A stretch of 64,000 nt of DNA, from the NCBI GenBank assembly GCA_949126835.1, contig OX421497.1:47671715-47735714 (forward strand). Reading direction: 5' to 3'. Shown here one piece after another: positions 13,101-28,100 of this stretch; position 1 is the first letter of the stretch, and each line of letters opens with the position of its first letter. Below the pieces are notes generated by a model that was given only the letters and a program-made list of their open reading frames with translations, searched no databases and was not told where the DNA came from. The position numbers and the translations under genes were made by a program. Source of the stretch: Anisus vortex. Taxonomy: Eukaryota > Mollusca > Gastropoda > Planorbidae.

Positions 13101-16100
13101 AATAAAACAATCATTCAAGAAGTGAGAAATAAAGCAATCATTCAAGAAGTGAGAAAATAATCATAATAAAAAAAGACAATCCTTTAAAAAGTGAGGAAAC
13201 AAAACAAGACATTCATTCATTCAAAAAGTGAGGAAATAAAACAAGACATTCATTCATTCAAAAAGTAAGGAAATAAAACAAGACATTCATTCATTCAAAA
13301 AGTGAGGAAATAAAACAAGACATTCATTCATTCAAAAAGTGAGGAAATAAAACAAGACATTCATTCATTCAAGAAGTGAGGAAATAAAACAAGACATTCA
13401 TTCATTCAAGAAGTGAGGAAATAAAACAAGACATTCATTCATTCAAGAAGTGAGGAAATAAAACAAGACATTCATTCATTCAAGAAGTGAGGAAATAAAA
13501 CAAGACATTCATTCATTCAAGAAGTGAGGAAATAAAACAAGACATTCATTCATTCAAGAAGTGAGGAAATAAAACAAGACATTCATTCATTCAAGAAGTG
13601 AGGAAATAAAACAAGACATTCATTCATTCAAGAAGTGAGGAAATAAAACAAGACATTCATTCATTCAAAAAGTGAGGAAATAAAACAAGACATTCATTCA
13701 TTCAAGAAGTGAGGAAATAAAACAAGACATTCATTCATTCAAGAAGTGAGGAAATAAAACAAGACATTCATTCATTCAAGAAGTGAGGAAATAAAACAAG
13801 ACATTCATTCATTCAAGAAGTGAGGAAATAAAACAAGACATTCATTCATTCAAGAAGTGAGGAAATAAAACAAGACATTCATTCATTCAAAAAGTGAGGA
13901 AATAAAACAAGACATTCATTCATTCAAGAAGTGAGGAAATAAAATAAGACATTCATTCATTCAAGAAGTGAGGAAATAAAACAAGACATTCATTCATTCA
14001 AGAAGTGAGGAAATAAAACAAGACATTCATTCATTCAAGAAGTGAGGAAATAAAACAAGACATTCATTCATTCAAGAAGTGAGGAAATAAAACAAGACAT
14101 TCATTCATTCAAGAAGTGAGAAAATAATCATAGTAAAAAAAGACAATCCTTTAAAAAGTGAGGAAATAAAACAAGACATTCATTCATTCAATAAGTGAGG
14201 AAATAAAACAAGACATTCATTCATTCAAAAAGTGAGGAAATAAAACAAGACATTCATTCATTAAAAAAAGTGAGGAAATAAAATAAGACATTCATTCATT
14301 CAAGAAGTGAGGAAATAAAACAAGACATTCATTCATTCAAGAAGTGAGGAAATAAAATAAGACATTCATTCATTTAAGAAGTGAGGAAATAAAACAAGAC
14401 ATTCATTCATTCAAGAAGTGAGGAAATAAAACAAGACATTCATTCATTCAAGAAGTGAGGAAATAAAACAAGACATTCATTCATTCAAGAAGTGAGGAAA
14501 TAAAACAAGACATTCATTCATTCAAGAAGTGAGGAAATAAAACAAGACATTCATTCATTCAAGAAGTGAGGAAATAAATGTCAAATATAAAAAAAACATA
14601 ACCAGACAATTGTATAATATCTGAAGGAAGTGCTAGAGTTCAACTAGAGTTCAACTAGAGTTCAACTAGAGTTCAACTAAAGTTCAACTAGAGTTCAACT
14701 AGAGCAACTAGAGTTGAACTAGAGTTGAACTAGAGTTCAACTTACTTCAGCCTTGCTAAGAGTTGCTTCTCTTCCATCAACAGTGTTAGCAACAGTTGAC
14801 TGGCATAGCTGTAAGCTCGTTCAATCTGATCGTAGTACCGCCTCTCCTTCACCGTGTACACAAGCTCTTCGGCAAACGGACACTTGACATCACGCCCTGC
14901 CAGGTAAATGTCATGCACAAAAATGTCAGGCAAAACAATATGGAAAAATTTAATCCATTCTATTGACATCAATGAAATTTAATATATTTAACCCTTTCGC
15001 CACTATAGTTGCAGCTGATTTATTTATTTTCCTTTTTTTATCAGTTTATTGTCATATTTTGGGGATTGAATTAACAAATATATTTTATTTTAACTAAGAA
15101 GAATTTAATTCAGTCAATAGTTTTTTTTAACTGTGAATTTAAAAAAAAAAAAATTTGTTGTCTTATTTTTGTTAAATATGCAACTTTGTTTAGGGGTTGG
15201 GTAGTCATAGGCTGGAAACTGCTTATGGTTTAACTCTTTGTCTCCCAGAGCTTTTTTCATGGTTTTACCTTTACAAGCATTTTTTACAGATATAAGAACA
15301 AAATAGGACCTTAATTTTTAAATGTGAATCTTCGGACAAATATAAGAGATAGACCTAGGTGTTATACATCAAAAGAAAGCAAAATGAATGTAGTTTATGA
15401 TCAAAGTACTTTAAAATATGTTTATTGAACGTTATAAAAAATGTTATAGTGGTCAACCACTAAGAACAAATTGTTTATAAAAATATTTTTTTTTCTTTCC
15501 AATAAAAGTTTTTTTATTTATCAAACTTGTCAACCAATTGATGCAATATTTTAAACCTCGATAGCAAATCTAATAATAATAACACTTTCAAATTTGAACA
15601 AAATGGATCAATAAATAACAAAGTTACACAATATTTAGCCAAAGATATGCATGCCATCACAAAAAAATATGTAGCAAAGTCGAAATAAAGAAACATCTAC
15701 TCGTATTCTCATAAACTGGTCTAATATTTAAAATATACATGAAGTGTAATACATCAATGGAAAGGAAATTGAATGTAGCATATGATAAATGTATAAAAAA
15801 ATATATTTTATTATATTTGAAAAATTATTTTTTTTTTACAAATTTGCAGCCTTTTGAAGTGGGACACACACCCTTTTTGGACGCTCCCATTACATTTTTG
15901 GTACATTTTTCTTTATTCCAAATTATAATCTATCTCTTGTTCTGTGAAGTTTTCATTGTTAATAAAATAGGTCATCGTCTTTTATAATGAATAAATTAGT
16001 TATAGAGCTTTATTAGCGGCAATAATCTAAGTTGGAGATGCCCCTGGACCGCTTGGCCCCATAACAGAAATAATTGAACCCAAATATTGATAAAAATGTA

Positions 16101-19100
16101 AAAATTAACGCAACAAATGTAAACAAATTGCATTAATAACAAAGTAAATGGCGTAACAAAAATGGCGAAGTAAAATTACACCGTATAGGCTTTTTGCAAA
16201 ATTATTATATCATGAGCAGGTAGAATCGGCTCACGGGACAGAAACGAAAAATAAAAAAGCTGAGTATACCGGCTCATGGGAGTCAAAGGGTTAGAACTGC
16301 CAGAAATTTTTTGCCAAGTTTTTAGCTACTGATTAGTAGTATAATGACTAATACTGTAAACATTAGTATTGTCTAGACCAGTGCCCTGCGGACTATTTAT
16401 TATACTTCAATAAAAGTACTTACCACACTGTCGGACAACGTTCAGGTATTTCCCAGAATTCAATATTTTATCTGCAACTTGCTCCAAGAAAACTGGAATC
16501 CTCTCTTGAAACACAGTGTAATGTTTCTCCCAGTAAGTGGGTCAAGGTTAAGGTCATATAAAAAGTAACACAAAACATAATTAGCCAATCAACAAGAACA
16601 ATACCAGGAAAACCAGTACCTTAACATCATTTAAAACACTAATAGAATTGCAGGACTAGACTCAGACTACGGATGAGCGTAGGACACAATAATCTTCTTT
16701 ACAGAAGGAGTGTCTGTAATGTATAGAAAGATAAGGACAATATGACATATGGAATAAATGAAGTCATTTAACCTTACGCAGTGGTACCTCGGGTTACGAA
16801 CTTAATTCCTTTCTGAACTGGGTTTGTAACATGAGGTGTTCATAACCCGACATTCCACTGTATGTCCACAAAGAGAAAAGGATATGCATCGTTGTAATCC
16901 TCCTCTAGCTTCTCTTTGTTGATTGTTTGATTTTCCTCCACAAGAAACTGCAATAAAAACTTGTTGATTAGATCAACGGTAAGAAGGCAATGTTCAGTTT
17001 TTTACTTGCACATTAAATGAACTGTTTATTGAACTTCAAATTGTTTTGTTTCTTTTATTCTTTTGATTCTCAGTAGTAGTTTTTTATTTTCTCTAAGCTA
17101 TTTGCAAAGGATTATTTTAGTGAATTGTAGAGTGAAGCAATGTGAGATATAGCAATGACAAATTTGAAATGAAACAAACAGTTCTTTACACAATTTTTAA
17201 AATGTGTTAGCCAGTGAGGCCCGCTGCTCCAAAAAGAAATACAAGGAAATAGCTCAATGTAAGCTCTTCAATAAGTGTATCTCCTGTATAGAGCCTAAAC
17301 TTGATAAACTGGACAGAAATGTTATTCGCCTTACTTCATATCAATTAATTATTTTTAAAACTGATATTATATATTCTAAATAACCTTATTAGAATCACAC
17401 ATGGACAGGTAATATGTATTGTTGAACATTTTGATCTTTATTATTGAAAAAAAAATTATTGTATTTAAATTGATCAAAATGAATTTTCTTTTCTCTAGCG
17501 AAACAATCCTCTCATAACCAGTGTACAATAAAAAATCTCTATGTCATCTTAACCTACACTTCTGTACAACCTCAGAGAAAATATCTAGGGGGTTTAACTA
17601 GGATGGTAGATCCTAGATATCTGCATAATAAATGATCCAGTATGGTAAACAAGTGTTAATATTTCTGTATTCAGTCATACTGGACCATTGCAGTAGAAGC
17701 TTATCACTAACAGGCTGCCAAGTTCTGCTACTGGACCATTGCAGTAGAAGCTTATCACTAACAGGCTGCCAAGTTCTGCTACTGGACCATTGCAGTAGAA
17801 GCTTATCACTAACAGGCTGCCAAGTTCTGCTACTGGACCATTGCAGTAGAAGCTTATCACTAACAGGCTGCCAAGTTCTGCTACTGGACCATTGCAGTAG
17901 AAGCTTATCACTAACAGGCTGCCAAGTTCTGCTACTGGACCATTGCAGTAGAAGCTTATCACTAACAGGCTGCCAAGTTCTGCTACTGGACCATTGCAGT
18001 AGAAGCTTATCACTAACAGGCTGCCAAGTTCTGCTTAGGAAAATTTCTATTTCTAAATTCCAAAATTTTTATTTAATATGTATAGCGTTTAATCATTCAA
18101 CAGTAAAAAACTTACCTCAGAATAAGGGTCTGTTATAATACCTCTATAAATCCATTTCTCCAATATCTCCATATAAGGAACACAAGCCTGCAATAAAATA
18201 TACAAATAATTTTGCTTGTTGTTTGCCAGCATTAAAAAATGTAAATATTTCTGTTCACTAAAACAATGTTAGTTTTTGGCTTGCATTGATCAGCATGTCA
18301 AGAAATTATATACAAAACAGACACTTGGTGCTTAAAATAACCTCATTTCTTTATCAATTTTTTTCAAGCATAAAGCTGACACATAATGAAGAGAAAAAAA
18401 AATTACAAAATAACATTTTAAAACTTATGAAATAAAAAATATTTTTCATGGTGCTAAATTAATTGTCGAATTATAATTAATTATTGTTACATTTTATTTA
18501 AATGAAATGCAAAGTAAGGAATAAAAAAAGTTTTCCTATCCTCTATATTAAGCCAATGGTTTATTGGTAGAAGTAAATATACAATGTAGAGAAAAAAAAC
18601 TTGAAAAATGTTTGAACTCACAGTTTGTGTAAGGTACAAACACAACTCTGAACTTTTACTGTCTCTGTAGAAATAAAAGTCAACATAACATCTAGTGGAG
18701 GAGAATACTACAGGGATCTAATAAAACAAAATACTCAGATCAATCATTCAATTAAAAAAAAAAATACAATACTTTAGCAATGGAATTGTACAAATACATG
18801 AGTCTGTACAAACCTAATTATAGATTCTAATACATTCAATGAATAAACTGAACCATTGAGAGAAAAACACATACTGAACAGAGTTAATCATACATTTATC
18901 ATAACATGTACTCACCCAATCATACATCTATCATAACATGTACTAACACAATCATACATCTATCATATCATGTACTAACCCAATCATACATCTATCATAT
19001 CATGTACTAACCCAATCATACATCTATCATAACATGTACTAACACAATCATACATCTATCATAACATGTACTAACCCAATCATACATCTATCATAACATG

Positions 19101-22100
19101 TACTAACACAATCATACATCTATCATATCATGTACTAACCCAATCATACATCTATCATATCATGTACTAACCCAATCATACATCTATCATAACATGTACT
19201 AACACAATCATACATCTATCATAACATGTACTAACCCAATCATACATCTATCATAACATGTACTAACCCAATCATACATCTATCATAACATGTACTAACA
19301 CAATCATACATCTATCATAACATGTACTAACACAATCATACATCTATCATAACATGTACTAACCCAATCATACATCTATCATAACATGTACTAACACAAT
19401 CATACATCTATCATATCATGTACTAACCCAATCATACATCTATCATATCATGTACTAACCCAATCATACATCTATCATAACATGTACTAACACAATCATA
19501 CATCTATCATAACATGTACTAACCCAATCATACATCTATCATAACATGTACTAACCCAATCATACATCTATCATAACATGTACTAACACAATCATACATC
19601 TATCATAACATGTACTAACACAATCATACATCTATCATAACATGTACTAACCCAATCATACATCTATCATAACATGTACTAACCCAATCATACATCTATC
19701 ATATCATGTACTAACCCAATCATACATCTATCATAACATGTACTAACACAATCATACATCTATCATATCATGTACTAACCCAATCATACATCTATCATAT
19801 CATGTACTAACCCAATCATACATCTATCATATCATGTACTAACCCAATCATACATCTATCATAACATGTACTAACACAATCATACATCTATCATAACATG
19901 TACTAACCCAATCATACATCTATCATAACATGTACTAACCCAATCATACATCTATCATAACATGTACTAACACAATCATACATCTATCATAACATGTACT
20001 AACACAATCATACATCTATCATAACATGTACTAACCCAATCATACATCTATCATAACATGTACTAACCCAATCATACATCTATCATATCATGTACTAACC
20101 CAATCATACATCTATCATAACATGTACTAACACAATCATACATCTATCATAACATGTACTAACCCAATCATACATCTATCATAACATGTACTAACCCAAT
20201 CATACATCTATCATAACATGTACTAACACAATCATACATCTATCATAACATGTACTAACACAATCATACATCTATCATAACATGTACTAACCCAATCATA
20301 CATCTATCATAACATGTACTAACCCAATCATACATCTATCATATCATGTACTAACCCAATCATACATCTATCATAACATGTACTAACCCAATCATACATC
20401 TATCATAACATGTACTAACCCAATCATACATCTATCATATCATGTACTAACCCAATCATACATCTATCATAACATGTACTAACCCAATCATACATCTATC
20501 ATAACATGTACTAACCCAATCATACATCTATCATAACATGTACTAACACAATCATACATCTATCATAACATGTACTAACCCAATCATACATCTATCATAA
20601 CATGTACTAACCCAATCATACATCTATCATATCATGTACTAACCCAATCATACATCTATCATATGTACTAACCCAATCATACATCTATCATATCATGTAC
20701 TAACCCAATCATACATCTATCATATCATGTACTAACCCAATCATACATCTATCATAACATGTACTAACCCAATCATACATCTATCATATCATGTACTAAC
20801 CCAATCATACATCTATCATAACATGTACTAACACAATCATACATCTATCATATCATGTACTAACCCAATCATACATCTATCATATCATGTACTAACCCAA
20901 TCATACATCTATCATAACATGTACTAACACAATCATACATCTATCATAACATGTACTAACCCAATCATACATCTATCATAACATGTACTAACCCAATCAT
21001 ACATCTATCATAACATGTACTAACACAATCATACATCTATCATAACATGTACTAAAACAATCATACATCTATCATAACATGTACTAACCCAATCATACAT
21101 CTATCATAACATGTACTAACCCAATCATACATCTATCATATCATGTACTAACCCAATCATACATCTATCATAACATGTACTAACACAATCATACATCTAT
21201 CATATCATGTACTAACCCAATCATACATCTATCATATCATGTACTAACCCAATCATACATCTATCATAACATGTACTAACACAATCATACATCTATCATA
21301 ACATGTACTAACCCAATCATACATCTATCATAACATGTACTAACCCAATCATACATCTATCATAACATGTACTAACACAATCATACATCTATCATAACAT
21401 GTACTAACCCAATCATACATCTATCATATGTACTAACCCAATCATACATCTATCATATCATGTACTAACCCAATCATACATCTATCATAACATGTACTAA
21501 CACAATCATACATCTATCATAACATGTACTAACCCAATCATACATCTATCATAACATGTACTAACCCAATCATACATCTATCATAACATGTACTAACACA
21601 ATCATACATCTATCATAACATGTACTCACCCAATCATACATCTATCATAACATGTACTAACACAATCATACATCTATCATAACATGTACTAACCCAATCA
21701 TACATCTATCATAACATGTACTAACCCAATCATACATCTATCATAACATGTACTAACACAATCATACATCTATCATAACATGTACTAACCCAATCATACA
21801 TCTATCATAACATGTACTAACACAATCATACATCTATCATAACATGTACTAACACAATCATACATCTATCATATGTACTAACCCAATCATACATCTATCA
21901 TATCATGTACTAACCCAATCATACATCTATCATAACATGTACTAACACAATCATACATCTATCATAACATGTACTAACACAATCATACATCTATCATAAC
22001 ATGTACTCACCCAATCATACATCTATCATAACAAGTACTAACACAATCATACATCTATCATAACATGTACTAACACAATCATACATCTATCATAACATGT

Positions 22101-25100
22101 ACTAACCCAATCATACATCTATCATAACATGTACTAACCCAATCATACATCTATCATAACATGTACTAACACAATCATACATCTATCATAACATGTACTA
22201 ACCCAATCATACATCTATCATAACATGTACTAACCCAATCATACATCTATCATAACATGTACTAACCCAATCATACATCTATCATAACATGTACTAACCC
22301 AATCATACATCTATCATATCATGTACTAACCCAATCATACATCTATCATAACATGTACTAACCCAATCATACATCTATCATAACATGTACTAACCCAATC
22401 ATACATCTATCATAACATGTACTAACACAATCATACATCTATCATAACATGTACTAACCCAATCATACATCTATCATAACATGTACTAACCCAATCATAC
22501 ATCTATCATATCATGTACTAACCCAATCATACATCTATCATATGTACTAACCCAATCATACATCTATCATATCATGTACTAACCCAATCATACATCTATC
22601 ATATCATGTACTAACCCAATCATACATCTATCATAACATGTACTAACCCAATCATACATCTATCATATCATGTACTAACCCAATCATACATCTATCATAA
22701 CATGTACTAACCCAATCATACATCTATCATATGTACTAACCCAATCATACATCTATCATATCATGTACTAACCCAATCATACATCTATCATAACATGTAC
22801 TAACCCAATCATACATCTATCATAACATGTACTAACACAATCATACATCTATCATATGTACTAACCCAATCATACATCTATCATATCATGTACTAACCCA
22901 ATCATACATCTATCATATCATGTACTAACCCAATCATACATCTATCATATGTACTAACCCAATCATACATCTATCATAACATGTACTAACCCAATCATAC
23001 ATCTATGATATGTACTAACCCAATCATACATCTATCATAACATGTACTAACCCAATCATACATCTATCATATGTACTAACCCAATCATACATCTATCATA
23101 TGTACTAACCCAATCATACATCTATCATATGTACTAACCCAATCATACATCTATCATATCATGTACTAACCCAATCATACATCTATCATATGTACTAACC
23201 CAATCATACATCTATCATATGTACTAACCCAATCATACATCTATCATATCATGTACTAACCCAATCATACATCTATCATAACATGTACTAACCCAATCAT
23301 ACATCTATCATAACATGTACTAACCCAATCATACATCTATCATAACATGTACTAACCCAATCATACATCTATCATAACATGTACTAACCCAATCATACAT
23401 CTATCATAACATGTACTAACCCAATCATACATCTATCATAACATGTACTAACCCAATCATACATCTATCATAACATGTACTAACTCAATCATACATCTAT
23501 CATAACTTGTACTAACCCAATCAATGAGGCAGTTTTCTCATGTAAAAGACTTAACACAGCTCCACCAATACACTTGCCCTAAAAAATACAATGATGTAAA
23601 CATTAAAGAAAAACTTGTCAAACTAAAACATGGTCTACTATTTACTCATTGACAGATTTTACTGTCGAGTCGGCATGGTTTTCAAAAATGCTAAATACTC
23701 AGTAAAATGTAACTTTACCAAAAGTTTCCAACTCACCCTGTTGATAGAATTGGCCACTGAAGCTAAAATTTCAAAAACTCTCATAGTTGGCTGCAGATAG
23801 AACCTCAATTTTGGCAAAGTCAGATTTCCCTAGAAGAAAGATTTTTTTTTTTTACTGCATCAACTGACACAAAACAGAACATCTATAAACTAGTTTCAAC
23901 ACAACATTTCATAATGTTTTAAGAATAAAGAAATAAAAATAATTCAACTTTAACAAAGGTTTCATTTTCTTAAAGTATTACTTAAAGTGTTTCTAAAGTG
24001 TTGACCAAAAAATGTTCACTATTTACCATTCTCATTTCTCTCTCCAGCTGGACGACCATCACCAAGTAATCCTAGACAATAAACAATGAGCAGTGTATTC
24101 TTATTCAAGGTATTTGGAATTAATAGAAACACTTCATTTGGAAATAAAATGTGTGAATAGATCATACACTGTTCTAGTATATAACTTATAAACTACTCAA
24201 CAAAAAATTGTATTTGCAATGACATGAAATGATCAAGTTAAACGTGAGACAAAGAAAAAGTTTTGTTGGTAAAGTTTAAAAAGTTGAAAGGCAAATCAAA
24301 GGTAATTCTCACCTTAATAAGTGTTTCCATAGCATGACATAATGCATGATTAACAAGTCCATACTCAAAAGCTGATTTTTCTGAAAAATTCAAGGAAATG
24401 TTGACATAATGCATGATTAACAAGTCCATACTCAAAAGCTAATTTTTCTGAAAAATTCAAGGAAATGTGGACATAATGAAACTAATATTTTTTGTTTAAA
24501 TTTTACATAAGAAATATTAGAAAACATTTAAAGCTTTTTTTGTCAGAGTTTTCATCCCTTTTAATGTTCCCCCATGTTTGGGTTAAATGTTTTAACAAAT
24601 TGTCTGAAAAAAAACAGCTAGTCTAAAATCAGTGATATTTTCACAGAGAAATAGGTTTTGGCACATTAAATTTCAGAAAATTGGAAAAGTCATCTCCTTC
24701 GACGTGTAATACGACATGTGTGTCATTATGCATTAAAAATGGCATTTAAAAATTGAACACATCTCAACTGAAACCTTTGACAAACATGTCACTGAACAAC
24801 AACTCACCTTCAATAAATGTGACAACAGTTGAATAGTTGGAACACAAAGGTAAGATTTCTTTTACCAGTTCCTGGATGCTGACATCTAGAAGAAAATAAA
24901 ACAAACAGTACGAGTTTATGTAAATACAAGTTATTGGAGATGCTGACACAAATGTCTCCATAGAAAACCCATGAAAACCATACAATTAAATAGTTCCCAG
25001 TTCCCATGAACTAAATGTCTGAATCAAGAGTTTTTCTCTGCTTCACATTTTGACATGGAACATTGTGTCCACATTAAAGTCATTGTATATATCATTGAAA

Positions 25101-28100
25101 GTGTTTCATTTTGTGGTCTAAGAGAAGTAACCTGGAAATCTTATACACTACTCAAGTATCTACTTATTAACTCCCTTTGACTATGAAGCGAAAAAGTTCA
25201 GAGAAATCATTCTATTCATATTCAGCAGCATCTTACCTAGACTCTGATCAATCAGGAACTCTCTAGCAGCATACGTTTCTTTAAGTGGTCTTGGGATGAT
25301 ATACTTGCCTTCATTGCCCTGAAAACAAAAACATATATTAAATGTAGGTTAGCCCAGAGAAATATATCCCGTGCCCTTGCTTGTTTGTTGTTCAATGTTA
25401 ACTGTGCTAGATATGTTTGTTGGCAGCGCTATACAAATATTATTATTATCATATTTTAAATAGTGATTAAGTTATTTATTGAATCAACATGGAATCATAT
25501 ACTGATATATGTCACTGGTGCAGTATCACTGCCCTGTTTTACATCTAAGAAAGCAAAAAACAAAAATAATACAGTTAGATATATACACGACACATTTTAT
25601 ATCATCTTCGTCCACATACTCGATCGCTTAGCGCAAGTGAAAGACTATCAACCATATGAATCAAATTGGCTTTGCAGGGAGTTTTTACTTACCCTCATAC
25701 ACAGCAATAAATCCTCCATTATAGCATGCTCCTGGTAGTAAGTGGACTTTTTCTTTAAATCTTCTACAGGCTGGAAGAATGAAATACACAGACAGGATGA
25801 AATACAGATTAAATCAAGACAGTAATACATGCATGAACACTGCAACACAACACATGGACAGACATAGCAACACAAGACATAGCAACACAAGACATAGACA
25901 AACACAGACTAAAGCAACAGAAGACTTTGACAAACACAGACTAAAGCAAGACAAGATATAGACAAACACAGACTAAAGCAAGACAAGATATAGATGAACA
26001 CAGACTAAAGCAAGACAAGATATAGATGAACACAGACTAAAGCAAGACAAGATATAGACAAACACAGACTAAAGCAAGACAAGATATAGACAAACACAGA
26101 CTAAAGCAAGACAAGATATAGATGAACACAGACTAAAGCAAGACAAGATATATATGAACACAGACTAAAGCAAGACAAGATATAGACAAACACAGACTAA
26201 AGCAAGACAAGATATAGATGAACACAGACTAAAGCAAGACAAGATATAGACAAACACAGACTAAAGCAAGAAAAGATATAGATGAACACAGACTAAAGCA
26301 AGACAAGATATAGACAAACACAGACTAAAGCAAGACAAGATATAGATGAACACAGACTAAAGCAAGACAAGATATAGATGAACACAGACTAAAGCAAGAC
26401 AAGATATAGATGAACACAGACTAAAGCAAGACAAGATATAGACAAACACAGACTAAAGCAAGACAAGATATAGATGAACACAGACTAAAGCAAGACAAGA
26501 TATAGATGAACACAGACTAAAGCAAGACAAGATATAGACAAACACAGACTAAAGCAAGACAAGATATAGATGAACACAGACTAAAGCAAGACAAGATATA
26601 GATGAACACAGACTAAAGCAAGACAAAATATAGATGAACAAAGACTAAAGCAAGACAAGATATAGACAAACACAGACTAAAGCAAGACAAGATATAGACG
26701 AACACAGACTAAAGCAAGACAAGATATAGACAAACACAGACTAAAGCAAGACAAGATATAGATGAACACAGACTAAAGCAAGACAAGATATAGACAAACA
26801 CAGACTAAAGCAAGACAAGATATAGATGAACACAGACTAAAGCAAGACAAGATATAGATGAACACAGACTAAAGCAAGACAAGATATAGATGAACACAGA
26901 CTAAAGCAAGACAAGATATAGACAAACACAGACTAAAGCAAGACAAGATATAGATGAACACAGACTAAAGCAAGACAAGATATAGATGAACACAGACTAA
27001 AGCAAGACAAGATATAGACAAACACAGACTAAAGCAAGACAAGATATAGACAAACACAGACTAAAGCAAGACAAGATATAGACAAACACAGACTAAAGCA
27101 AGACAAGATATAGATGAACACAGACTAAAGCAAGACAAGATATAGATGAACACAGACTAAAGCAAGACAAGATATAGATGAACACAGACTAAAGCAAGAC
27201 AAGATATAGATGAACACAGACTAAAGCAACACAAGATATAGATGAACACAGACTAAAGCAAGACAAGATATAGATGAACACAGACTAAAGCAAGACAAGA
27301 TATATATAGATGAACACAGACTAAAGCAAGACAAGATATAGACGAACACAGACTAAAGCAAGACAAGATATAGATGAACACAGACTAAAGCAAGACAAGA
27401 TATAGACAAACACAGACTAAAGCAAGACAAGATATAGATGAACACAGACTAAAGCAAGACAAGATATAGATGAACACAGACTAAAGCAAGACAAGATATA
27501 GACAAACACAGACTAAAGCAAGACAAGATATAGATGAACACAGACTAAAGCAAGACAAGATATAGACAAACACAGACTAAAGCAAGACAAGATATAGATG
27601 AACACAGACTAAAGCAAGACAAGATATAGATGAACACAGACTAAAGCAAGACAAAATATAGATGAACACAGACTAAAGCAAGACAAGATATAGACAAACA
27701 CAGACTAAAGCAAGACAAGATATAGATGAACACAGACTAAAGCAAGACAAGATATAGACAAACACAGACTAAAGCAAGACAAGATATAGATGAACACAGA
27801 CTAAAGCAAGACAAGATATAGATGAACACAGACTAAAGCAAGACAAGATATAGATGAACACAGACTAAAGCAAGACAAGATATAGACAAACACAGACTAA
27901 AGCAAGACAAGATATAGATGAACACAGACTAAAGCAAGACAAGATATAGATGAACACAGACTAAAGCAAGACAAGATATAGACAAACACAGACTAAAGCA
28001 AGACAAGATATAGACAAACACAGACTAAAGCAAGACAAGATATAGACAAACACAGACTAAAGCAAGACAAGATATAGATGAACACAGACTAAAGCAAGAC

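Larger units (their letters stand above)
16537..16885 (-). other. U12-type AT-AC intron (TUBGCP2 intron 17, 349 nt)
   Basis: The 5' splice site is ATATCCTTTT, the textbook U12 AT-AC donor. The branch site is CCTTAAC at 16553-16547, with the branch adenosine about 11 bases before the terminal AC at 16538-16537. Splicing joins ...GAT GC to T TAC TGG, giving EDYNDAYWEKHY, the residues expected in GCP2. The intron also carries a family C element and a small MITE without losing its signals. Confidence 0.92.

Noticed and set aside
17632..18138. 168-codon plus-strand frame with [17 protein letters not shown] repeats, and a matching minus-strand frame
   Set aside because: Both follow from a 51-bp repeat, which is divisible by three. 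The region is TUBGCP2 intron 16.
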